50,606 nt of DNA, taken from NCBI GenBank assembly GCA_023436495.1, contig JAEZIT010000015.1:1-50606 (forward strand). Direction: 5' to 3'. Positions 6,772 through 14,904 of this stretch are shown here, in pieces; within the stretch, counting starts at the first letter, position 1, and each line of letters starts with the position of its first letter. The stretch is from Acidobacteriota bacterium (GTDB taxonomy: Bacteria; Acidobacteriota; Blastocatellia; Pyrinomonadales; Pyrinomonadaceae). The position numbers and the translations under genes are program-made. Below the pieces are notes generated by a model. It was not told where the DNA came from and ran no database searches. It saw nothing but the letters and a program-made list of their open reading frames with translations.

Positions 6772-8663
6772 CGCAGATCACATTTTTTAGTTCGACGAGC
6801 AGAATGGAAGAGATTCGCAAATTCGCAAAATATTTCAATCCGTACCGAGGACGAATTGTCGCCGGAATAGCGTTCATTTTATTCTCAATGGTGTTCGGCC
6901 TGCTCGTGCCGTATCTGATCGGCAAGGCGATCGACGATCTTAGTGCCGGCGTTACCTGGGAAAAGGTCGTTTATTACCCGCTCGCCATTCTTGGGATAAA
7001 TTTTCTCAGCGGTATTTTCCTGTTTCTGCAGCGACGCCTTCTGATCAATACTTCGCGTCATATCGAATTCGACATGCGTCGCGATTTTTACGATGCGATA
7101 ATCGACCAGCCGCTTAAGTTTTTTCACAACAGCCGCGTCGGTGACCTAATGGCGCGTGCGACGAATGACCTGGCCGCCATCCGGCAGATCGTCGGCCCGA
7201 TGATCCTATACAGTTTCCAGGCGATCTTCGCCCTCGCGATCACACTGCCGATCATGCTTGGCATTTCCGTCAAGCTAACGCTTCTGCTGCTGATCCCGAT
7301 GCCGCTCGTTTCTCTTACGGTCAAATACCTCGGGGCACAGATACATACCCGGTTTGAGAAGATCCAGGGGTTTTTCTCCGACATCACCGCACGCGCTCAG
7401 GAAAACCTGACCGGTGTACGCGTGATCCGCGCCTATGCACGTGAAGAATCCGAGATCGAACAGTTTCAGGTCCTTAATGAAGAGTACGCCGATCAGAATC
7501 TTCGCCTCGTAAAATTCGCAGCGGCGATGCGCCCCCTGCTCTTCTTCTTTATCGGATTGGGCTTCGTAATAATCGTAGCGGTCGGCGTGCCAATGGCCGT
7601 CGAGGGCGATATTACCGCGGGCGATTTTACCGCTTTCATTCTCTACCTTCAGCGGATGATCTGGTACCTTATCGCACTCGGCTATGTCGTCAATCTGTAC
7701 CAGCGGGGCACGGCTTCGCTAAAGCGTTTCAACGCCATTCTCGAAACCGAACCAACGATCAAGGACGAACCGGATGTCACACCGCAGCCTCCGATCCGCG
7801 GGCGGATCGAATTCCGCGATCTAACATTTTCCTATAACGGCCGCCCCGTGCTCGAAGACATTGACCTGACGATCGAACAGGGCCGCACCGTCGCGTTCGT
7901 CGGAAAGACCGGCAGCGGAAAATCCACGTTGATGAGCATTATCCCGCGTCTGCTCGAAGCACCCGAAGGTTCCGTCCTGATCGATGGCCGTCCTATCCGC
8001 AGCTATCCGATCGAACAGCTCCGACGCTCGATCGGCTTTGTCCCGCAGGAGACGTTCCTATTCAGTGACACGCTCGCGGCAAACATCGCCTTCGGTGTTG
8101 ATGTCGAAGCGACGAATCAAAGTACCGCGGCGAAAACCGTTCACGGGGATGGTAATAGTACAGCGGAAGTTCCTAATGTACTTCCCAGTGCTTCATCTCC
8201 GACTCAGCGTCGCGGCGCTTCAGTATCAGGTTTGATCACGGTCGAAAAAGCAGCCGAGATCGCCGGGCTCGCCGCCGACATTCGCGAATTCCCCAATCAG
8301 TATCAACAGCTCGTCGGGGAACGCGGCATTACGCTCTCCGGCGGTCAGAAACAGCGTACCGCGATCGCACGTGCGGTTATGCGCGATCCGCGGATCCTTA
8401 TACTCGACGATTCGCTCTCCGCCGTCGACACTTATACCGAAGAGCAGATCCTGCACAACCTCCGTGATGTCCGTTCCGACCGCACGACGCTGATCGTCTC
8501 GCATCGTGTTTCAACGATCCGCGATGCCGATCTGATATGCGTTCTCGACAACGGCCGCATCATCGAACGCGGCACGCACGAGGAACTGGTAGAATACGGC
8601 GGCGAATATGCGGAACTTTACCGCCGCCAGCTTCTCGAAGAAGAAATAGAAGCCACCGATTAA
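6768..8663 (+). CDS. ABC exporter, fused permease and ATPase, with an insertion in the nucleotide-binding domain
   Basis: A 631-residue type IV (MsbA/MDR-like) half-transporter with six helices in about 25-325 and a C-terminal ATPase. Walker A is GKTGSGKST near 379-387, the Q-loop VPQETFLFSDT follows, the signature is LSGGQKQR near 523, Walker B is ILILDDS near 543-549 and the H-loop is VSHRVSTIRDAD. The residue after the Walker B aspartate is Asp548, where most exporters have the catalytic Glu. Residues 449-491 form an extra 43-residue Ser/Thr/Ala-rich stretch between Q-loop and signature. The GTG start overlaps the thioesterase stop; an ATG at 6804 is an alternative. Substrate unknown. Confidence 0.92.
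   Translation: MTQITFFSSTSRMEEIRKFAKYFNPYRGRIVAGIAFILFSMVFGLLVPYLIGKAIDDLSAGVTWEKVVYYPLAILGINFLSGIFLFLQRRLLINTSRHIEFDMRRDFYDAIIDQPLKFFHNSRVGDLMARATNDLAAIRQIVGPMILYSFQAIFALAITLPIMLGISVKLTLLLLIPMPLVSLTVKYLGAQIHTRFEKIQGFFSDITARAQENLTGVRVIRAYAREESEIEQFQVLNEEYADQNLRLVKFAAAMRPLLFFFIGLGFVIIVAVGVPMAVEGDITAGDFTAFILYLQRMIWYLIALGYVVNLYQRGTASLKRFNAILETEPTIKDEPDVTPQPPIRGRIEFRDLTFSYNGRPVLEDIDLTIEQGRTVAFVGKTGSGKSTLMSIIPRLLEAPEGSVLIDGRPIRSYPIEQLRRSIGFVPQETFLFSDTLAANIAFGVDVEATNQSTAAKTVHGDGNSTAEVPNVLPSASSPTQRRGASVSGLITVEKAAEIAGLAADIREFPNQYQQLVGERGITLSGGQKQRTAIARAVMRDPRILILDDSLSAVDTYTEEQILHNLRDVRSDRTTLIVSHRVSTIRDADLICVLDNGRIIERGTHEELVEYGGEYAELYRRQLLEEEIEATD
8112..8240 (+). other. 43-codon in-frame insertion within the ABC ATPase domain
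   Basis: Between the segment LAANIAFGVDVEA and the segment VEKAAEIAGLAADI, which in most exporters are separated by only a few residues, lie 43 codons. The encoded peptide is Ser/Thr/Ala/Asn-rich and contains SPTQRRGAS. It contains an inverted GGAAGT...ACTTCC pair. It looks like a spacer or a small DNA element captured in frame in an exposed loop; no second copy was found in this window by eye. Confidence 0.6.
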
Positions 8664-8670
8664 AATTAAA

Positions 8671-8690
8671 AAACCGCCCCGTGGCGGTTT
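8671..8690 (-). terminator. Intrinsic terminator of the 3D-domain gene (also between convergent genes)
   Basis: AAACCGCC (8671-8678), a 4-base loop and GGCGGTTT (8683-8690) form a perfect 8-bp hairpin. Read on the minus strand it is followed by a T-rich run (TTTAATTTTAA), so it is a good intrinsic terminator for the gene at 8720-9310. On the plus strand it lies 7 bases after the ABC transporter stop and may also help there, though it lacks a T tract in that direction. Confidence 0.82.
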
Positions 8691-8719
8691 CCCATTTTCG
8701 ATAAATTTTACTTCTATTT

Positions 8720-9310
8720 TTATTGTGCCATTTCGATCTGGACCGTTCTTCGTCCAAACCTCCTGGCCTCTGAACAGTTAGGCACCCAGATGTCTATCTT
8801 GTTGCCCTTGATCCTTCCGCCTGTGTCCGAGACCAGATATTCACCGCTGTAAGCACCGGCTCCTAATCTAACCTTCGAACCGAGCTTCAGCACCCTCGGG
8901 TCGGCCGCTATGATCCCTTTACGAACGGAATGTCCCATCGCGGTCCTGCCCTTCAGGCAATATGCTGTAGCTGTGAAAGATCCTCTGCTGATGGCCCTTG
9001 TCGCCGCTCTGCTCATTACGGTCTTTTCGACCAATTTATTTGTATTACTATCTTGTAACTCTGGTTTTACTGTAGCTTTGTTTGAATTGTTAGTCTGTGT
9101 TTCTTGTTTTACGGTAACTTTGTTTGAATTATGGTCTTGTGTTTCTTTATTAACGGTAGCTTTGTTTGATTCGATAACGGTATCTTTTTCTTGGTTTTGC
9201 GAAACTTCCGCTATATCGAGGATTTCTTCTGTCGCAGATTGTGCATAAACTAAAACAACGAACAAACTGATAATTGACAGAATAATGCCTCCTCTAACGA
9301 GTTTTTTCAT
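8720..9310 (-). CDS. Exported 3D-domain (RlpA/double-psi barrel-like) cell-wall protein with tandem-repeat linker
   Basis: A 196-residue protein with a signal peptide (about 1-23, ending VYAQ), a polar linker and a C-terminal 3D domain (about 110-196). The three aspartates that name the domain are visible at Asp138 (AADPRV), Asp162 (SDTGG) and Asp173 (KIDIWV). The family is related to lytic transglycosylases and RlpA, so a role in peptidoglycan remodelling is likely but unproven. Cys118 and Cys179 could form a disulphide. The linker holds three imperfect 14-residue repeats (48-89). The linker DNA is visibly more AT-rich than neighbouring genes. A terminator follows the gene. Confidence 0.85.
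   Translation of the reverse strand: MKKLVRGGIILSIISLFVVLVYAQSATEEILDIAEVSQNQEKDTVIESNKATVNKETQDHNSNKVTVKQETQTNNSNKATVKPELQDSNTNKLVEKTVMSRAATRAISRGSFTATAYCLKGRTAMGHSVRKGIIAADPRVLKLGSKVRLGAGAYSGEYLVSDTGGRIKGNKIDIWVPNCSEARRFGRRTVQIEMAQ
9044..9169 (-). repeat. Three 42-base tandem repeats in the 3D-domain gene
   Basis: Codons 48-89 encode three 14-residue units beginning SNKATVNKET, SNKVTVKQET and SNKATVKPEL, with a partial fourth unit (TNKLVEKT). On the plus strand the phrase CTTTGTTTGA recurs at each unit. Such repeats usually arise by slippage and vary in number between strains; here they form a hydrophilic spacer between the signal peptide and the 3D domain. Confidence 0.85.
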
Positions 9311-9663
9311 TATTCTTTAGCTCCTTTCAACTTTTATATTCAATTAAACGCAGAAAGAGTGTCAGAATTCATTTTTTCCGCCACTCTTCGCTTTTTTAGA
9401 GCATAAAATTGAAGATTGTTTCGACGGGAAATTCCGCCTAGCAACGGTCCCTGTGAACCGGAACATTTTTGGATGGTACCACTTTTCACAAGCGTTGTCT
9501 ACCACTAAAAGCCCGCAACTCCTTATCCTATATGGCATTGCCGTTTTTGTCCCTTTCGAGCGGCCGCAAAAGTTGTATTTCTAGATAGACTTACGGGGCT
9601 TACTTAAAGTATATTTTCAACGTCCGATTTCTTTTTCACACGGGCAAAATAAGAGGACAAATT
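9311..9663. promoter_or_regulatory. 353-base divergent regulatory region with possible structured leader
   Basis: This separates the 3D-domain gene (minus) from the PilZ-like gene (plus), so it must hold both promoters. On the minus strand AAAGGAG, about 8 bases before the ATG, is a strong ribosome binding site. Hairpins visible are CGGTCC-CTGT-GAACCG (9445-9460) and AAGAGTG (9355-9361) with CACTCTT (9382-9388), the latter followed on the plus strand by a run of six T. The leader is long enough for a riboswitch. I compared it from memory with c-di-AMP (ydaO) and c-di-GMP (GEMM) consensus patterns and saw no match. Confidence 0.45.
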
Positions 9664-10029
9664 ATGGATGAACGCCGTCACGGTGCACGACACGTCGTTT
9701 CGTTTCCCATTCGTGTGCGATGGAAGGACGAGTCGGGAAATGTGGTCGTTGAAGAAGGCCTGACCGAAAATGTCGGGCCGCAGGGAACGCTTGTTTATTT
9801 ACCCCGCAGGCTTCCAACGGTCGGCTGCAAGGTCGAACTAACGGTAACGGAAAACACAAAGGACGAGGTTAGCGTCACGGCGCAAGTGATCCGTCTTGAA
9901 CGCAACGCCGCTCATCCGCAGGCGGCGCTGAAATTGACCGATTCGCTGCGCCTTTGGAAGAAAAAGGTCTGGGATTATGCCGGCGAGATCGTCTCGGCCG
10001 AACGCCCCGATGATCCGGATGAATGGTAA
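9664..10029 (+). CDS. PilZ-like domain protein
   Basis: A 121-residue single-domain protein. The N-terminal ERRHGARH followed by FPIRVRW resembles the RxxxR segment and first strand of PilZ domains, which bind cyclic di-GMP. The second motif, normally (D/N)xSxxG, reads ENVGPQG, with glycine in place of serine, so ligand binding is uncertain. The family acts as a cytoplasmic effector or as a fusion partner, controlling motility, exopolysaccharide or transcription. AAGAGGAC just before the ATG is the ribosome binding site. It is followed after 39 bases by the dehydrogenase-like gene, with no evident functional tie. A GGDEF/EAL protein occurs elsewhere in the window. Confidence 0.72.
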   Translation: MDERRHGARHVVSFPIRVRWKDESGNVVVEEGLTENVGPQGTLVYLPRRLPTVGCKVELTVTENTKDEVSVTAQVIRLERNAAHPQAALKLTDSLRLWKKKVWDYAGEIVSAERPDDPDEW

Positions 10030-10068
10030 TTCCCCTGATGTCCTCCCGATCGTCAACCTGAATTTTCT

Positions 10069-11208
10069 ATGAAAGTACTGATCCTCGGAGCCGGGCGAAT
10101 GGGACACGGCGCCGCTTATGACCTTGCGCACAATTCCCCCGGCATCGACCGGATAACGCTCGCCGATTTCGACGTAAAAAAGGCCGAAGCTGTCGCGGAG
10201 CTTGTAGGAGCGCAAAACCTCGATGTCCGTCATATCGACGCCGCGAACGTCAGCGATGCTCGTGAATTAATGCGCGGGCACGACTCCGTCATATCCTGCG
10301 TCAACTACTGGTACAACGCCGGCCTGTCGCGTGCAGCGATCGACGCCGGCGCAAATTTCTGCGACCTCGGGGGAAACAACTATGTCGTGGATGAACAGCT
10401 CGCCCTCGACGATGAAGCGCGTGCGGCCGGCGTCAGCATCATTCCCGATTGCGGGCTCGCTCCGGGAATGGTCTCGATCCTGGCGATGCACGGCGCGGCA
10501 AGATTTGAACGCATTGACGAGATCCATATTCGCGTCGGCGGATTGCCGCAGGACCCGCAGCCGCCGCTCAACTACCAGCTCGTATTCTCCGTCGAAGGCC
10601 TTATCAATGAATATATAGAATCCGCGCGGGTCATCCGCGAAGGCCGCATTGCCGAGGTCGAATCCATGACCGAGATCGAAGAGCTCTCGTTCGCCGATTT
10701 TCCGCCGCTCGAAGCCTTTCAGACCTCCGGCGGCACATCTACGCTGCCCGACACTTTCCTCGGGAAAATTCGCGAGCTCGATTACAAGACCATCCGCTAC
10801 GCCGGCCATTGCGACAAATTCAAAACGATGATCGATCTTGGGCTATGCTCCAGCGACGAGATCGTTTTCGATTTCCAGAAAGTAACGCCACGCAAGGTGT
10901 TCGGCGAACTGCTGCAGCAAAACCTGCCCGCCGACGGCCCCGATCACGTTCTTGTCCGCGTAGATTTTGTCGGTTCGCTCGAAGGCGAGATTCGCCGCCT
11001 CCGCTACGACATTATCGACAGCTTCGATGAAAAGACAGGCCTTTCAGCGATGATGCGTACTACCGCGTTTCCTGCGTCGATCATTGCCCAGATGATGGCT
11101 AAGGGCCACGTGTTGGAGCGAGGAGCGATACCGCAGGAAAAAGCGATCAACGCCGATAAATTCATCGCGGAACTGGAACGACGAGATATTCGGATCAGGA
11201 CCTCATGA
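10069..11208 (+). CDS. Saccharopine dehydrogenase-family / lysine 6-dehydrogenase-like oxidoreductase
   Basis: A 379-residue NAD(P)-dependent enzyme. The N-terminal Rossmann motif GAGRMGHGAAYDL (7-19) binds the dinucleotide. The next blocks, VISCVNYWYN, GANFCDLGGNN and PDCGLAPGM, are those of the saccharopine dehydrogenase / L-lysine 6-dehydrogenase superfamily, where they shape the active site. The remainder (about 130-340) is the catalytic alpha/beta domain with conserved RYAGHCDKF. The substrate is not certain: lysine, saccharopine or carboxynorspermidine-type amino acids are all possible. It stands alone, with no lysine catabolism genes nearby. The length is normal for the group. Confidence 0.85.
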   Translation: MKVLILGAGRMGHGAAYDLAHNSPGIDRITLADFDVKKAEAVAELVGAQNLDVRHIDAANVSDARELMRGHDSVISCVNYWYNAGLSRAAIDAGANFCDLGGNNYVVDEQLALDDEARAAGVSIIPDCGLAPGMVSILAMHGAARFERIDEIHIRVGGLPQDPQPPLNYQLVFSVEGLINEYIESARVIREGRIAEVESMTEIEELSFADFPPLEAFQTSGGTSTLPDTFLGKIRELDYKTIRYAGHCDKFKTMIDLGLCSSDEIVFDFQKVTPRKVFGELLQQNLPADGPDHVLVRVDFVGSLEGEIRRLRYDIIDSFDEKTGLSAMMRTTAFPASIIAQMMAKGHVLERGAIPQEKAINADKFIAELERRDIRIRTS

Positions 11209-11581
11209 ATCACAGAGCCGGTTCGTGCGTCTGTAAACCGTAAATTCCGTTCCGCCGCGTTCCGCCGGCGTTCCAGTGTGCGGTGGAACGTGCAAGCCGT
11301 TGATGCCGCACGGTTTAGCGGCACACAATCCGCAAATTCCGCTCATTTTCGAAAAAACTTTCGCCGCAGCCTAAACCCTTTGTTTTCAACAAACGTTCGC
11401 TGCGCAGCGTGGAACGCCTTTTCTTCCAAAACCTCTTGGATTTTCAAATATCGAGCCGCGGCCGCAAGGCGTTGCAGCCGTGCATGAGTATATCATACAT
11501 AGGACGCCGAGGTCGATGACTTTTTTCGGGCGAGCGGCAATCTTTTCACCCATTGTGCCGGATGATCTGTTCTTTCCCAAA
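11209..11581. repeat. 373-base convergent intergenic region with small inverted and tandem repeats
   Basis: No gene was seen. It separates the 3' ends of two convergent genes. It contains a short tandem array of CGTTCCGCCG-like units (about 11247-11273), a 7-bp hairpin CGTTCCA/TGGAACG (11269-11290), a 6-bp hairpin TGCCGC/GCGGCA (11304-11323) and a GCTGCGCAGC palindrome at about 11400. It may act as a bidirectional terminator region or represent decayed intergenic repeats; neither is proven. Confidence 0.5.
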
Positions 11582-13735
11582 CTATTTCTTCTCGCCCGGT
11601 TTGTATGTTTCGACGGCCGCGGCCTTGATGTCCTTTTCAGTGAACGCGATCGGCTTCATCTCGCCCCTGGCAAACATCACTGCCTGGTCAGAATAATATG
11701 GCGACTCCGGCGAACGGCTCTGCCCATAAGCCAGCACCGAATATCCGCGCGGCACATCGCCGAACTCTACCGCGAACACCCATCCGTCTCCACCGGCCGC
11801 GGCCATCTTACCGTCCTTGTCGCGGGTGAACGTCATTATTCGAAAGCAGCCGAGGTCGTTGCCGCAGCCGCCGACCGGCACGTCCACCTCACCGCGGCGT
11901 ACGCGGTGCACATCGCCCCAGGCTACGTCAAAACTCCCATATCGCGATCTAACTTCTTCCACGGCCCACGCAAACGATTCGACCGAGCGTGCCTTGTCCG
12001 CAAGCCCGCTCGGCGTGTTGAACGGGTCGGCGACGCTCCACACCTTCGCGTAGCGCTGATCGTCCGGCAGAGGCTGCCTGTTCTCGCCTCGAATTCCCGA
12101 ATAGTGCCGCCACCATTCCTGAAATATTACCGAACCGCGGCTGTCGGGAGCGGTAGTATTGTCCCAACGCTCCAACAGTTCGATCGCGGCCGCCGTGTCG
12201 CCGGTTGGGTTCGCGGCCTTGACCGCGGCGATCAGGTCCGGCTTCACACGATCGGCGAGCAGTGCACGGTAATTGTGCTTTAATTTAACGACGTCCTCGA
12301 GGCTGTATTTCTCGTCGTTGTCGATCAGCTGCAGAGCGAGTTGGCTCCGCAGCGACAATCGCGGCTGTTCGAAGTTCGGATAGCGGTTCGTCGTGTTAAC
12401 ACCGCCGCGCACGTTCGTATAGTGCGGCGAGCTGTTCTCGTTGTGCACATAGCCGCCGGGCGGATTGTGAAATTGCGGCAGTTCGTCGAACGGCACGATC
12501 TTTGAAAAAACGTCCGCCGCACCCCGCGCCGGAACGGCAGAAAGGTCGTCGCCCGGCGGTTTCGGCAGAATAGGCAGCTTTGACACCCAAACCAGGAAAA
12601 TATTTCCGGCCCGGTCGGCATAAGTAAAATTGGATGTCGCCCGCGCCTGCATTCTCATGGCGTCCTTCCATTCGGCGAAAGACTTCGCCCGCATCATTCG
12701 CAAAAATTGCTCGCCCGCGCGAAATTCGCCGTCGTTCGTGGTCCTGTACACGTAAACCTTTCCGTTCGCACGATGCACGACCGGACCAATATCGGTTGTC
12801 CAGAATTCCCGCGTCTCGGTCGAAATTCCGTCGCCGTTGCGAAACGGCACGGTCACCAGCTCGCGTTTCATTGCGACCGATCGCCCGTCGAACATATAGT
12901 GATCGGCGAGGTTCGGATCGACATCCAAAGCGTAAAATTCGTCCATGTCCTGCTGGTTGTTTGTCGTCGACCAGCCGAGGTCCTTGTTAAATCCGCCGAT
13001 CACGACGAATGGTCCGCCAATGCGAAAATCGCCGTAAAAATCCATCACGCCCGGCACCGTCACCTGCGCTTCGTAATATCCCGCCGACCAAGCCAGATGT
13101 GGGTTGCGCATCAGTATCGCCTTCCCCGATCTCGTCCTGCTCGGCGCAAACGCCCAGGCGTTCGAACCGTCGTCCAAACCTTCGCCTTCCTCCATCGTCG
13201 TCGGATCATCCGCCGGAGCGCCGTCCGGCCGCGGCCGCGGGTTCAGCCTGTTTAAGAACGCCCGGATCTTTCGCGCAGGCGGCACCATCGTTTCCGTCGA
13301 AATGACATCTATGCCCGCAAAATCCTTCGGCATGTTGGCCGGAAATCTCTCCGGATTCAGCTCGATATAACGATTGACGCCCGCCGCAAACCCTTCATAA
13401 ACGTCGCGCACATCGCGTGAAAGCGTGGGATAGTTCTTCTCCGTCTGCTCCCTTAGCCTCTTCATCGCCATGTCCGCTTCGATGCGTTCGTAGCCAATTA
13501 CAGAAGCGGCCCGCCCGCTTGCCTCCAGCAACCGCATGGGCGTCGCCGTTCCATAATCCTCACACTGCAGCCACGCCAACGCATAACCCGCTGCCCTCAA
13601 ATTCTTCGCCCTTATATGCGGAACGCCATGAGTCGTGCGGATCACTGTCGCGTCACGCCAGAGTTCCGGGGCCTGGCCGAAATGCACCGGCACGAATAAT
13701 AAAACGATCGTCAGTATCAGGATGGATTTCTTCAT
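11582..13735 (-). CDS. Penicillin acylase-family N-terminal nucleophile hydrolase
   Basis: A 717-residue exported precursor with signal peptide (about 1-20, ending HFGQ). These enzymes are cut autocatalytically into an alpha chain, a spacer and a beta chain that begins with the catalytic serine. Here the beta start is predicted at Gly190-Ser191 in DDGSNAWAFAPSRT. The following HLAW, PGVMDFYG and GWSTTNN blocks match the family, as does GGYVHNENSSPHY. The likely reaction is hydrolysis of an amide linking an acyl chain to an amine, including acyl-homoserine lactones, cyclic lipopeptides or beta-lactams; the substrate is not predictable. It stands alone between convergent and divergent neighbours. 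Confidence 0.9.
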   Translation of the reverse strand: MKKSILILTIVLLFVPVHFGQAPELWRDATVIRTTHGVPHIRAKNLRAAGYALAWLQCEDYGTATPMRLLEASGRAASVIGYERIEADMAMKRLREQTEKNYPTLSRDVRDVYEGFAAGVNRYIELNPERFPANMPKDFAGIDVISTETMVPPARKIRAFLNRLNPRPRPDGAPADDPTTMEEGEGLDDGSNAWAFAPSRTRSGKAILMRNPHLAWSAGYYEAQVTVPGVMDFYGDFRIGGPFVVIGGFNKDLGWSTTNNQQDMDEFYALDVDPNLADHYMFDGRSVAMKRELVTVPFRNGDGISTETREFWTTDIGPVVHRANGKVYVYRTTNDGEFRAGEQFLRMMRAKSFAEWKDAMRMQARATSNFTYADRAGNIFLVWVSKLPILPKPPGDDLSAVPARGAADVFSKIVPFDELPQFHNPPGGYVHNENSSPHYTNVRGGVNTTNRYPNFEQPRLSLRSQLALQLIDNDEKYSLEDVVKLKHNYRALLADRVKPDLIAAVKAANPTGDTAAAIELLERWDNTTAPDSRGSVIFQEWWRHYSGIRGENRQPLPDDQRYAKVWSVADPFNTPSGLADKARSVESFAWAVEEVRSRYGSFDVAWGDVHRVRRGEVDVPVGGCGNDLGCFRIMTFTRDKDGKMAAAGGDGWVFAVEFGDVPRGYSVLAYGQSRSPESPYYSDQAVMFARGEMKPIAFTEKDIKAAAVETYKPGEKK

Positions 13736-13933
13736 GATTTGTAAACGTTACGGAGAGATTCGGATGATCGAACTATAACATCGCACTTCCGTGAATTCCA
13801 ATACTGGCCAGCGCCGCCGGGTTGGCCGGCTGCAATTTAGAAGCAGGCACGAAATTAAGCCTATTGCTCCCGCCACTGCTTAAGAAAATAGGATAATCAT
13901 CGGCCGCCGCTCATAACCGCACCGAAGCGCAAA

Positions 13934-13961
13934 AAGGCCGTCCACTTTCGCGGACGGCCTT
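13934..13961 (-). terminator. Intrinsic terminator of the ECF sigma gene
   Basis: AAGGCCGTCC (13934-13943) pairs perfectly with GGACGGCCTT (13952-13961) around an 8-base loop. On the minus strand the stem is followed by TTTTT. It lies about 25 bases after the stop codon of the sigma factor gene, so it is a textbook intrinsic terminator for that transcript. Confidence 0.9.
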
Positions 13962-13985
13962 CACAACCACTTGATCCGTAATTTC

Positions 13986-14654
13986 CTACGAGGTCATACC
14001 GATCAGCCTCGGGTTCGCCTTTTTCTTCAGCAGCTTTCTCAATTTCAGCCGAGCCTTATGCAGCTGCGATTTCGAGGTCCCGACCGAGCAGCCAAGGATT
14101 CTCGCCACTTCTTCATGCTCAAAACCTTCTACGTCGTGCAGGACAAATACGTTCTTGTATCCCGCAGGAAGCTGTTCGATCGCGTTCTCGAGTGCGATCT
14201 TGTCGACGATCGGCATCTTGAACGGGTTCTCCGTCCCCGATACGATCTGGACGGGTGTTTCGCCTTCTTCCGTCGTCTTTTCAAATTTTACGGTCCGTTT
14301 CCTGAAATGCATCAGGACCTGATTGACCGTCAATCTATGCAGCCACGTCGTAAAGGCCGAATCGCCTCTGAAGCTGCCTATCTTCCTGTAGAGCTGGATG
14401 AAAACGTCCTGCGTCAGGTCTTCGGCCTCATATGCATTTTGCAGCATCCTTAGGCAGATCGAGTAAACACGTCGGTGATGCCGCTGGTAGATCTCCTCGA
14501 ATGCGATCATGTCCCCTTTAGAGGCCGCCTGCGAGAGTTCAAAATCCGTCGCTTTCCCTATGTTTTCGATCTTCGAAGTTTTAGCTTCGGCCGTTACGCC
14601 TGCCGCCCCCGCTTCGCCCTGAAATACCGGATATTCTAATGTTTCTGTAGTCAT
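13986..14654 (-). CDS. ECF (RpoE-like) RNA polymerase sigma factor
   Basis: A 222-residue group 4 sigma factor. Region 2 (about 48-115) contains the usual core-binding helix EAEDLTQDVFIQLYRKI and the -10 recognition helix FTTWLHRLTVNQVLMHFRKR. Region 4 (about 150-210) has the helix-turn-helix HDVEGFEHEEVARILGCSVGTSKSQLHKARLKLRKLL. The N-terminal 40 residues are an extra tail without known motifs. Start: the ATG has a strong GGAAGGAAGG ribosome binding site just upstream. No anti-sigma factor gene is adjacent, so its control is not evident; the divergent membrane protein at 14905 is a possible but unsupported partner. Confidence 0.93.
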   Translation of the reverse strand: MTTETLEYPVFQGEAGAAGVTAEAKTSKIENIGKATDFELSQAASKGDMIAFEEIYQRHHRRVYSICLRMLQNAYEAEDLTQDVFIQLYRKIGSFRGDSAFTTWLHRLTVNQVLMHFRKRTVKFEKTTEEGETPVQIVSGTENPFKMPIVDKIALENAIEQLPAGYKNVFVLHDVEGFEHEEVARILGCSVGTSKSQLHKARLKLRKLLKKKANPRLIGMTS

Positions 14655-14904
14655 TTCCTTCCTTCCCCCTCGACTGGGTATGCATCAATTGGCGTGCCAA
14701 ACCGCCGAGAGTTCCCTTCTGGTAATTAAAACACGCGTAAAACGCGGTTTTGTTGCATCTTTTGGGCATACTTTGCGATAGCGGGTTCATCAAAGTTCAA
14801 ATTCCTCGCCTCACGGGTGTAGTGATTGATTCAAAGGGCGCACGATTTCGTATATGTATCGATTCGTTACATGCTCTTGCTGTGTTAAAATTGATTTCGC
14901 CAAA

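Noticed and set aside
9311..9663. Known c-di-AMP or c-di-GMP riboswitch
   Set aside because: The conserved blocks of the ydaO and GEMM types, as remembered, are not visible on either strand.
11480..12283. 267-codon plus-strand frame over the end of the penicillin acylase gene
   Set aside because: Antisense to a well-supported family member; arginine- and histidine-rich composition typical of shadow frames.
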